Source of the DNA: a bacterium
GTDB lineage: Bacteria; Bdellovibrionota_B; Oligoflexia; Silvanigrellales; Silvanigrellaceae
Length of the DNA stretch: 34,819 bases
Assembly: GCA_009918675.1 (NCBI GenBank)
Contig: RGDM01000031.1
Location: 1-34,819, forward strand
Direction of reading: 5' to 3'
The notes under the pieces were generated by a model. That model saw only the letters and a program-made list of their open reading frames with translations, did no database searches and was not told the DNA's origin. The translations under genes were made by a program, and so were the position numbers. Positions 1 through 7,945 of this stretch are shown piece by piece (the stretch's first letter is position 1; each line of letters begins with the position of its first letter).

Positions 1-1186
1 ATATTTTTATGCTCAGGAAGCAGGGCATGCGCTGCAACTTGCCCGCTGGCACGGTCGATAAAATACAGGCCATCGCTCATGCTCGCATACACAAGCAAAT
101 CGCGTTCGGGTGAATACACCGGCGAGGAAAAATTCACTCCTGCTTTTTGTGTTACCTTATAGCACCAGCGTACCTCGCGCGCGAGAAGATCGAGAGAGCA
201 AAGTGTGCCTTTGCTGTCGGTGGTAAAAAGACTGTCGCCAATCACTAAAGGAATTGTGGTTTGCGGTATTGCAAGGTTGAAGGCAGCAGTGGGTGCGCCC
301 GTGTCTTGGCGGAAACACTGAATTCCACCCAAGCCCGATTCAAAATAAACTTCACCATAAACAAAGCACACTTGCTCGCGCCACACCACCGGAGTCATCC
401 AACTCGAAGCGGGAAGTTCCATCTTCCAAAGGATTTTTCCACTCTGAAATTCATAGGCTACTGCGTAGGATCTGTTTTTCTCGGAGTCACCTTTTTCGCG
501 TCCGGTGCCGGCAAAAACCCTGCCGTTGTGCACCCGCACTGAGGAGTCGATGTGGCCATCATTGGCTTTCCATTTTGCGCTCATCGTCGTCGGGTCAACC
601 GCGTGAATGCCATCGCTCCCGGAAACAACAAACATCAGCTTTTCGTCGGCGAATGTCGCCATCACCGGCTGGCCCTCAGTATGGCCTTTTGTTGCGTACG
701 CATTTCTCAAACGACCGCTTTTCAGATCGAATGCATAAATACGCGCCGAGTGGGTTTCGTGAGTACCCTCGCCAACAAACAGCACACCATCGTCAATCAT
801 CAACTCAGGTGTCACCGGCGTACCGACATAAAAAGTGCGCAGTTCGTTGCCGCTTGCAACATCAAACTCGTGCACACGCCCATCCAAAGAGCCTACAAAC
901 ACGCTTCCACCCGCAAAGAGTGGCGAACGGAATGCACCTTTTTCAATTTTCTTGCTCCAAAGAGGCTGAACGTGCGCGCGTACACGCGTGGCTTGAGCAA
1001 TACCTCTAGAAGCCTGCGTGGCCCTTCTGTTTTCAGGCGGATTCCAAACAAGCCGGCAATAAACGAGGCAACCATCGTGAGCGCCACCGTAAGAGCGGTG
1101 AGCGGAATCATCACGGTTGGAATGATGAGGGTTTGAAATTCCTGCGCGTGCTCAAGATTCAAGTGAGATACGACCATTATTTCCAT
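1..1186 (-). pseudogene. Membrane-anchored PQQ-like beta-propeller protein, frameshifted and cut by window edge
   Basis: The start (ATG at 1186 or 1177) lies inside the 3' end of the upstream PEP-enzyme gene, so translation is probably coupled. The first ~65 residues hold one hydrophobic segment (IIPTVMIPLTALTVALTMVA), then a basic stretch ending near KPRVYAR. The frame then runs off to a stop at 893. A different frame, open from about 970 to position 1 with no stop, encodes repeated propeller blades such as PLFAGGSVFVGSLDGRV, RIYAFDLKSGRL and GIHAVDPTTM, in the W/G-x-V-F/Y-x-G pattern of PQQ/WD-like propellers. The blade frame has no start codon of its own. The break falls in a GCGCGCG tract (974-980); removing one GC pair would join the frames as VYAHVQPLW. 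The family fold is inferred from pattern only, and the substrate is unknown. It was probably a periplasmic propeller anchored in the inner membrane. Confidence 0.6.
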
Positions 1187-3333
1187 CCAACCAGATCTTT
1201 GCGCAAGCCTTGAGCACCCGATGACATTGTCGGATGCCACTGACAGCAGGGATATTCATTTCAAGCGCAACGATAGCGCAATGCGACAAGACACCACCTT
1301 TGTCCACCACCACTCCGCGCGCGTGCGCAAACAGTGGTGTCCAGCCTGGGTCGGTGGCTTCAGCCACCAATATCGCATTCGCAGGCCATGCCGCGGGATC
1401 TGCTCGGCTGGGGTCTTCAACTACCACCACCTCACCAAAAACCAACCCAGGGCTCAATGCTTGCCCGTCCATGTGCGCCTGCGCTTCCTCAACTCCACCT
1501 TTAATGATCGTTTCGATTTCAGAAATTGTCACAAACTGCGGAAAGGAATATTGCTTAAAGGCTTCAAAGCGAACCTTGCGTTCTTCTATTTTAATTCGCA
1601 ATTGAGCAATTTTTTCGTCGCTTTTTTGCAGCGATATTTCTGCAAGTTCACTGAGTCGAAGCCAATGAACGTCTTTGCCCAAATCCAAGCGCACGCCAAG
1701 CTCTTCAGCCATAAAACGAATCTGCGTGTAGGGCTTGAGCAACTCCATTTTCCAGCGCTCGCGCAATTCGAGCATATTTTTGAGAAGTTTCCACTCGTGC
1801 AGAAGAATATCACGCTTGAAAGTGGGGAGTTTGGCAATTTGCTCTTCGACACTTTCGACAGGAAGGTGACTGGCCGCAGGGCGCTCTTGCTTCGGGCGTG
1901 TACCACTGTTGAGAAAAGCCGTATCAGCCATCTCCATCCAGCGGGGGTTTGCCAAATCAAGTTCACCCGGACCACGATGGCCGAACTGAGCAAGAAAGAA
2001 AGGTCTCTTCAAAGCGTCGTCGCAGGCATCCTGATACGTGCGAGTCATTTCGGCAGTCACGGTTTGCAGACCTATTCCCATCCAACGCCGCAGGGTTTTG
2101 TCAGCTTCTTCTTTGCCAGAAATACTGGTTAGAATTGATGTCAGAGTTTGCATTGAAGATTCGGTGAGAATGATCAGCACAAGCGGCCAATGCAAAGTCG
2201 ATTGATAGAAAACTTCACTTTCACGAATCAATCGTTCTGCAAGCGTTTGGCTTTGCCAATCTTTGTAAAAATCGCGCGAGACACCTGCGGAAATAGAGTT
2301 GCGGAAATTGTTCAACTCAAGTCCGCAGCGAGTCAGCCAAGCGGATCTTTGAGTGCTCAGGCTCCAACCCACCTTAAGCATGTTCAATATTGCAAAGGGG
2401 GCATTAAAAAGCCCACGCAGGGTCAGTTTCTTTAAAGAAAATTTCAAATGCGGCCGAGGTTTGGCGACCATCGTGAAGGGAATGGGTCCGAAATACAGGC
2501 TCGAGAGTTTTTCCAAATTGACATAAGCACGGCCAAACACCCGCTCGAGAAGCGAATCTTTTTTCGGATCTTTTTCGCTGCGTGCAAAACTGCGATACCC
2601 AACCGTGCGCAGGGCGTTACCAAACGCATTGCGCGGCGAGAATGCTTGGCACCAAAGACTAAAAGTGAGGTAACTTGGAAACCCGGTCCATTCCGAGAAT
2701 GTTTGTCCATCCCAGACAGGGTTATCCGGATACATTTTTCGCAAACGTTCGATTTCCGCTTCAACCACTTTTGCTTGCGTCGACAAACTGCGCAAGGCAG
2801 TCACCGGGCGTGCCTGCAGCAAACGCACCTCGAGATTTTGGTCAAGTGCCCATTCCATGTCGACTTCATAGCCAAGTATCTCGCGAACCCGCTGCCCCAA
2901 AGCCAGCACTTTTTCAAAATTGAAAGTATCAAGCCCAGGAACTGTAATACCAGCGCGATTCTCTGCTGTGATGAAGTAAGGGGTCTTGCGTCCCGAAACC
3001 AAATCTTCGCCCAAGCCTTCAATCAGCTCAAAGTTGCGCTTCGTCATGAACATTGAGGAACGATTGATTCTGGCCGGCGTAGCTCAACTCGGTGGAATCT
3101 TCGCCCAGTGCCGAGCTGCGCACCGCTAAGCGAGGCTTTCCGTTTTCCTTCCACCAAGTGAAGATCTGCTGCCAGTGTTCGTCGCTTTTGGGTGGTTGGG
3201 TGAGAATGGCACCCACAGGAACTGGAAACCCGCGGCCTGCGAGCAAGCCAAGAACGGCACCCTTGCCGCCCAATCGTCCTGAATACTGGGAAACCTGCTG
3301 AAAAGGTACGAACGGCACAACCACATCCCCCAC
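1152..3333 (-). pseudogene. PEP synthase/PPDK-like enzyme with internal deletion and frameshift
   Basis: This is the remnant of a phosphoenolpyruvate synthase/pyruvate phosphate dikinase-like protein, a family that moves phosphate between ATP, a catalytic histidine and pyruvate. The N-terminal part (3333-3028, GTG start) has the nucleotide-binding start LGGKGAVLGLLAGRGFPVP and AVRSSALGEDSTELSYAGQ, and ends ...SFLNVHDEAQL-stop. A second frame (3053-1152) resumes at EGLGEDLVSGR and DMEWALDQ...LLQARPVT, then a central region and the swivelling phosphohistidine domain with GGVLSHCAIVALE (His about residue 591 of this part). Roughly 100 residues that normally lie between these ATP-grasp parts are absent, and the join is out of frame. 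The 3' end overlaps the propeller gene. The second frame could still give a 633-residue protein from an internal ATG, but it would lack the ATP-binding half. Confidence 0.65.
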
Positions 3334-3553
3334 GCTCTCACTTTGTCAAAGTGCAGCACAACCACAACGCTGACCTGCTGCTCTATAATCCGAATTCAGG
3401 AGAAGGTGGGTCTAGGCGGAATTATGCCTATCGGACATCAAGTACTTTCCTGAAAAATCGCCCCCGTCAGCCTTCTGAACACCAGTGCCCCACTTTGCCG
3501 TCAGTTGGAACCAACACTTTTTTACGCAATTTTGCTTCGTCGTGAGTTCATCT

Positions 3554-3832
3554 TCACAAGTGCACCCTTATCCCGAGGCGCAGGTATGAACTGGCTCGGA
3601 AGGGCAACACCCACCTATAGAATTGAGTCCCAACTCCGGTGCCGCCCCAGATCAAAATTAGGTTAGCGTTGCTGTCGCCTGTATCCGTGTTTTGTTCTTT
3701 TTTTGGCGTCTCGCTCTTCCCCCAGTTTTTCTTTTGATGTTGACGAGTATCCGATGGTTGGAGTGGCAAAAAAAACATAACAACAATGAGAGGCACAAAT
3801 CCCTGGAACAAATTTTTAATTATTGATAACAC
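3554..3832 (-). CDS. Possible small membrane protein (weak)
   Basis: A 92-codon frame begins with GTG 46 bp downstream of the lipoprotein gene at 3878-4534, on the same strand. It has one N-terminal hydrophobic segment (FVPLIVVMFFLPL), then a charged polar linker rich in K, T, N and D, then a glycine- and aromatic-rich tail (WGGTGVGTQFYRWVLPF). The ribosome-binding site is poor: AGGA about 11 bases from the start. I recognise no family. It could be a real one-pass membrane protein in a two-gene transcript or a chance frame. Confidence 0.3.
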   Translation of the reverse strand: MLSIIKNLFQGFVPLIVVMFFLPLQPSDTRQHQKKNWGKSETPKKEQNTDTGDSNANLILIWGGTGVGTQFYRWVLPFRASSYLRLGIRVHL

Positions 3833-3877
3833 GTAATCGAAAAATCCTGTTGTGATGTCTTTAAAAAGAGCTCCAAT

Positions 3878-4534
3878 TCACTTGAGGTCACTTGTCAGCA
3901 TTCTTTCGGCTTTATCTGAACTCGGAAACAATTCAGACCAGCCCCCCTTCAGAACTCGTTTCTCCTCGGCTGTAGCCCCATTTATATAGAATGTACTTCT
4001 GTAAGCCTCAGCGAATGTGACACCTTCGAACATGGCAGTCCTTCGTTCGAGGAACTGCTCTCCCGTTTGTGGGGGAGGGCACCTTTCGGATCTACTAAAC
4101 TTGGCTTCGCTAGCAGCGTCATTTGCAACACACGTGCCGCTCATGTCCATGATATGCAGGGCCTTTGCAGTGTCACTCGCAGAGCTTGCGATAAATTGCT
4201 CTGCACAGTACGCGACTTTTCCTTTCCCAGCCAGGCGAACCAGCACTTCTCCAGCAGCCTTTCCACTCGCGGAAAAACTTTGATCTGTTGCCGTCGGAGT
4301 GGCCCCCGCTTTCACTATTTTTGCACAGCTCGACAGAAAGACAGTATCCGATGAGGGCTCCAATAGGTGTTTTGCAGATGTATTTGTTTGAGTCGTACCG
4401 TTTGGTGCCGGGTTGCTGTCATTGTCAATTTTCTTCTCGCTTCTCGAGTCCCCTTTGGTAGACTTGACCTCTGGATTGCAGGCGGAAATGAAAAGAAGAC
4501 AAGAAAGTACCACTGTGGTTCGGTTGATATTCAT
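3878..4534 (-). CDS. Predicted lipoprotein, unknown function
   Basis: This 218-residue protein has a classic lipoprotein signal: MNINRTT, a hydrophobic core, and the lipobox FISAC with Cys19 as the predicted lipidated residue. A polar linker rich in S, N, K and T follows, and then a domain with five further cysteines (LSSC, VAYC, SGTC, SERC are visible). The start is supported by an AGGGAGAA ribosome-binding site seven or so bases upstream. The C-terminal half (EGVTFAEAYRSTFYING) looks helical. It has its own upstream gap of about 370 bp. I recognise no family. Location is probably the periplasmic face of the inner or outer membrane. Confidence 0.8.
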   Translation of the reverse strand: MNINRTTVVLSCLLFISACNPEVKSTKGDSRSEKKIDNDSNPAPNGTTQTNTSAKHLLEPSSDTVFLSSCAKIVKAGATPTATDQSFSASGKAAGEVLVRLAGKGKVAYCAEQFIASSASDTAKALHIMDMSGTCVANDAASEAKFSRSERCPPPQTGEQFLERRTAMFEGVTFAEAYRSTFYINGATAEEKRVLKGGWSELFPSSDKAERMLTSDLK

Positions 4535-4906
4535 GTGTTTCTCCCTCTCGCAATATGACTACTCTCTTCTCGGGTTTTTAGCGGTCAAGCTTTAATAAAT
4601 GTAATTACCAAGTGAAAATGTCAGGGGTTAACTCCCAAGCGATTATGTCAGGCGAGTAGCACCACTGGAATGAAACCGTTCATGGGTAACGATTTCTGCC
4701 TATCGTAATTTCGCTCAGACAGAGCGGCGATTCACTGGAACGAGTGGGGAATCAAAGAAGGCCGCGATGGTGGGCTGCTGAGGCAAATCAGTATCGTTGA
4801 GGCAAGGTGTTGCGTCGGAAGAGGCTACAGGCGAAACTGTCAATTTGAGCTGCCGTTAATGAGTCGCTGATTTTGCTTTGTGAGTGAGGGCGACTCGAGG
4901 AAAAAT
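4535..4906. other. Intergenic gap without a supported gene
   Basis: I see no convincing coding frame in this 370-bp gap between two minus-strand genes; all six frames are broken or lack usable starts. It must hold the promoter of the lipoprotein gene at 3878-4534. Its left part holds two copies of an imperfect 26-bp repeat (see the repeat entry), reminiscent of IS21-family ends. The rest (about 4660-4880) may be decayed mobile-element sequence, but I could not recognise a transposase remnant in it. Confidence 0.5.
4600..4652 (-). repeat. Two 26-bp direct repeats, IS21-end-like
   Basis: On the minus strand two units, 4652-4627 and 4625-4600, share CCTGACAT, then TC, CTTGG and TTA at matching places, about 19 of 26 identities with a period of 27. 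Multiple short direct repeats containing CTGACA and CTTGG resemble the terminal repeats of IS21-family elements. The resemblance is from memory and not verified. No istA or istB gene is visible beside them, so this would be a solo end or a remnant. Confidence 0.45.
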
Positions 4907-6559
4907 TCAGGTGGAGGTCATCATGGCAAGCATGCGTGCAACCATGGCATGAGCTGCCTCAATTTCTTCAACAATCACATCCGAAGCGCCCAGCTTGAGA
5001 AGACGATCGCGGTCGGCGACATAATGAGTGCGCACCAAAAGGGGCACGTTTGGCGCAACCCGGCGGGCCGCATCAATGATGCGCAACACGGCCTGCGGAT
5101 CGTTGATCATCACGAGCACCAACTTGGCGGTTTTGAGATGAGTGTGACGCAGGGCCTCTGGGCTCGAGGCATCGCCATAGTAAACGGGTAAATTCATCGA
5201 ACGACCAAGACGAACGTTGCTTGCGTTCATGTCGATGGCAACAAAAGGAAGCTGTCGCTCCGCGAGTTCGCGTGCACACTGCCGTCCGGCAACTCCAAAG
5301 CCAATCACCACCACATGATTTTCAAGCGGATGCCTGCGTGTGTTGATAGAGTCGATGCCACGGATCCCAAGCAAGCGCTCGAGCGGAGCAAGAATTTTTT
5401 CGCCGGCGGTCATGTGCGGGGCTGCCTTCAGAAGCAGCGGAGTCAAACAAATACTGATGACACCCGCAGTGAGCACAGGTTGCACATCATGTTCCGAAAC
5501 AATCCCGGCACTCAGCCCGACTTGAGTCAGAACAAAACCAAATTCACCGAACTGAGCCAAGCCTACTCCGGCCAACCAAGCAGCCCGCGCGGGAAACTTC
5601 ATGAGCATCGCGGACAAGGTTGCAAGTAAGCCCTTAAGAAACAAAAATCCGGACAACAACAAGGCAATGGTCAGAGGTTTTTCAATCACAAGTTTGCCAT
5701 TAAAAAACATTCCAAGCGAGACGAAAAACAAACTGAGAAACACATCGCGCAAAGGTAAAATATCGCCCATCGCGCGATGGCCGTATTCGCTGTCAGCGAC
5801 AATCATCCCTGCCAGAAATGCCCCGAGCGCAACCGACAATCCAATTTGCGATGTGAGCCATGCTGTTCCCAGACACAAACACAAAACCGCAAGAAGAAAA
5901 ATTTCGCGGCTCCGCGCAGCATCAACCCAGCTGAAAAAAGTTGGGACGATCACCCGAGCAAAAAGAAATGTACCAACAATCACTGCGGCGGCTTTTAAAA
6001 GCGCCAATGACAAAGAGATTGAACTGTCAAAAACAGACTGCTGACCATTGAGCAAAGGAATGATGAGCACCATGGGGATGACACAAAGATCTTGAAAAAT
6101 CAGCGTTCCGAGAATGAAACGTCCGTGCGGTGCATCAACCTCTCCGCGTTCCGAGAGAACCCGCAAGACAACCGCAGTGCTCGAGAGTGCGAAAAGAAAT
6201 CCATAAAAAACCGCTTGCGAGAGGGGAATCCCGATAAAGTGGCCAATGCCAACCGCAACAAGCAACGTGAGCAAAATTTGCGCCAGGCCGCCCACCGCAG
6301 CCTGTTTAAACACATCACGCAGGCGAGCAATTGAAAATTCGAGCCCAATGGTGAAAAGCAGAAGAACGACGCCAATATCGGCCAAACGCTCAATGAATTC
6401 GGTATTCGTTTCGAGCGCAAAGCCGTGCGGGCCGAGCAAAGCTCCCGCGCAGAGAAAACCCGCAATGGTTGGAATCTTCAACCGACCCAACAACAAGGCC
6501 ACCCCCGCTGAGACGGATGAAATCAGAACAAGATCTCCCAAAAATGGCAGTGTGGTCAT
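4907..6559 (-). CDS. Kef-type (CPA2) monovalent cation:proton antiporter with TrkA-N domain
   Basis: This 550-residue inner-membrane protein is expected to exchange K+ or Na+ for protons. Residues 1 to about 390 form the multi-span Na+/H+ exchanger domain. Family signatures are visible: GRLKIPTIAGFLCAGALLGP near the N-terminus, LFTIGLEFS, ALSSTAVVLRVL (about 124-135) and the FQDL motif (about 155). From about residue 412 a cytosolic Rossmann domain starts with VVVIGFGVAGRQCAREL and continues with YGDASSPEALR, as in RCK/TrkA-N nucleotide-sensing domains. The protein ends soon after this and has no TrkA-C domain. GGGAGA precedes the ATG at suitable distance. It is transcribed away from the small exported protein gene at 6729. 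The family is confident; the transported ion and the exact name (KefB or YbaL type) are not. Confidence 0.9.
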   Translation of the reverse strand: MTTLPFLGDLVLISSVSAGVALLLGRLKIPTIAGFLCAGALLGPHGFALETNTEFIERLADIGVVLLLFTIGLEFSIARLRDVFKQAAVGGLAQILLTLLVAVGIGHFIGIPLSQAVFYGFLFALSSTAVVLRVLSERGEVDAPHGRFILGTLIFQDLCVIPMVLIIPLLNGQQSVFDSSISLSLALLKAAAVIVGTFLFARVIVPTFFSWVDAARSREIFLLAVLCLCLGTAWLTSQIGLSVALGAFLAGMIVADSEYGHRAMGDILPLRDVFLSLFFVSLGMFFNGKLVIEKPLTIALLLSGFLFLKGLLATLSAMLMKFPARAAWLAGVGLAQFGEFGFVLTQVGLSAGIVSEHDVQPVLTAGVISICLTPLLLKAAPHMTAGEKILAPLERLLGIRGIDSINTRRHPLENHVVVIGFGVAGRQCARELAERQLPFVAIDMNASNVRLGRSMNLPVYYGDASSPEALRHTHLKTAKLVLVMINDPQAVLRIIDAARRVAPNVPLLVRTHYVADRDRLLKLGASDVIVEEIEAAHAMVARMLAMMTST

Positions 6560-6728
6560 CTTCGTGGTCTCCCAACAACAAGATAAACCAATAGCTTGTC
6601 TTCACAACCCCGAGCCATCCCAATTCGCAACAAATCGCCACTTTCAAATCAACCCGAGGCAATTCTACTCTCTCAGTGCGGATTGGTCATGATCCGTTGC
6701 AGATTGAAAACTGCGAAAGGGAGGCATT

Positions 6729-7202
6729 ATGATGTACGCAAAAGAAAATCACTGCAGATTCTTTCGATTCTCAATACCTGTCCTCTTGTCGTTTCTACCC
6801 TGCGCCGGATTCGCCGACATGGCGTTGCTGTTGAAAGAAGAAAATAGCGGCTTCGTTCCAGATTATCTGATGCGACATATGTCGTGCCGCATAGAACCCT
6901 CGCGAGTGCTCAAAACAACCACAATCGGATTTTTCACTCGCAATGAAAGCTTTGATATTCGACTCGATGCGCAAGACAGCCTGCGCCACTTGATGAAGGA
7001 GGCGCAACGTTCAGGAATCACCGATTCAGGGATGGCACCTACGGATGTTCCAACGGTGTCTTGGTCTGCAAGCTTAAATATCGAAGGCGACATCAAGCTA
7101 GGCGGAATTGAACATGGGCGCTTTTTTTATAATGAATCGGATGAAGCCAATGCGCTCAGGTTCATGATCGATTCCTTGTGCGGAACAATGCCGGAACCTT
7201 GA
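6729..7202 (+). CDS. Small exported protein, unknown function
   Basis: This 157-residue protein has an N-terminal signal peptide: charged MMYAKENHCRFFRF, a hydrophobic core, and a likely signal peptidase I site after CAGFA-D. The mature part is soluble, with two cysteines (HMSCRIE and SLCGTM) that could pair. A GGGAGG ribosome-binding site precedes tandem ATGs at 6729 and 6732, either of which could serve. It is divergent from the antiporter gene and convergent with ung, with only 17 bp between. I recognise no family. A periplasmic location is inferred. Confidence 0.65.
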   Translation: MMYAKENHCRFFRFSIPVLLSFLPCAGFADMALLLKEENSGFVPDYLMRHMSCRIEPSRVLKTTTIGFFTRNESFDIRLDAQDSLRHLMKEAQRSGITDSGMAPTDVPTVSWSASLNIEGDIKLGGIEHGRFFYNESDEANALRFMIDSLCGTMPEP

Positions 7203-7219
7203 TCTCGCGCGAGCGTCTC

Positions 7220-7933
7220 TCAGTCGATCGAAAGCCAATTCACCGCCCGACCCGAAGCTTCAAGAAATGCATTGGCTTTCGAAAAATGTCGACAACCAAG
7301 AAACCCCCGGTGCGCCGAAAGCGGTGATGGGTGCGGGGCGGTTAAAATCAAATGCGCAGGATTTGAAATGAGCTTGGCCTTCTGCTGCGCAGGCGCTCCC
7401 CACAACATAAAGACGATGGGTTGCGGATGTGAATTGAGTTCGCGCAGAACATGATCGGTGAACGTCTCCCAGCCCTTCCCCCGATGCGAAAAAGCCTGAT
7501 GGGCGCGCACGGTGAGTACAGTATTGAGCAACAGCACACCTTGCCGAGCCCACCCGAGCATGGAAGTCCCTTTCGGCGTTGGAGCCGACAAATCGGCCGA
7601 AATCTCTTTGAAGATATTCACAAGCGACGGCGGTGCCTTCACACCCGAGTGAACTGCAAAAGCAAGTCCGTTTGCTTGGCCATCGCCGTGATAGGGGTCT
7701 TGCCCCAAGACAACCACCCGAACATCATCGAAATCGACCATATTCAGTGCGCGGAACACGTCCTCTTGCGGCGGAAAAATCTGCTCGTGCGCAGACCTTT
7801 CACTGCGAAGAAATTCCCACAAATAGCTCATGTCCGGTGATGCAAAAACACCCGCAAGCCGTGTCCGCCATCCTTGCGCAACGCGCTCAACTTCAGTGAA
7901 GCATAAGCTCTCAGCTCCCACGCTTGCGTTCAT
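7220..7933 (-). CDS. ung: Uracil-DNA glycosylase, family 1
   Basis: The enzyme removes uracil from DNA, the first step of base excision repair, in the cytoplasm. The 237-residue protein has all the family-1 motifs: GQDPYHG (77-83, with catalytic Asp79), the PPSLVNIFKE loop (101-110), LLLNTVLTVR (135-143), and the DNA-intercalating HPSPLSAHRGFLG (201-213, His201). Length is normal. The ATG at 7933 is preferred over the in-frame GTG at 7936. The gene begins 12 bp after the RND pump stop on the same strand and so probably ends the efflux operon, an unusual neighbour for a repair enzyme. Confidence 0.96.
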   Translation of the reverse strand: MNASVGAESLCFTEVERVAQGWRTRLAGVFASPDMSYLWEFLRSERSAHEQIFPPQEDVFRALNMVDFDDVRVVVLGQDPYHGDGQANGLAFAVHSGVKAPPSLVNIFKEISADLSAPTPKGTSMLGWARQGVLLLNTVLTVRAHQAFSHRGKGWETFTDHVLRELNSHPQPIVFMLWGAPAQQKAKLISNPAHLILTAPHPSPLSAHRGFLGCRHFSKANAFLEASGRAVNWLSID

Positions 7934-7945
7934 CACCTCAAAACC

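Noticed and set aside
3351..3545. A 64-codon plus-strand frame in the gap upstream of the PEP-enzyme gene
   Set aside because: There is no ribosome-binding site and no sensible composition. The gap more likely holds the minus-strand promoter region.
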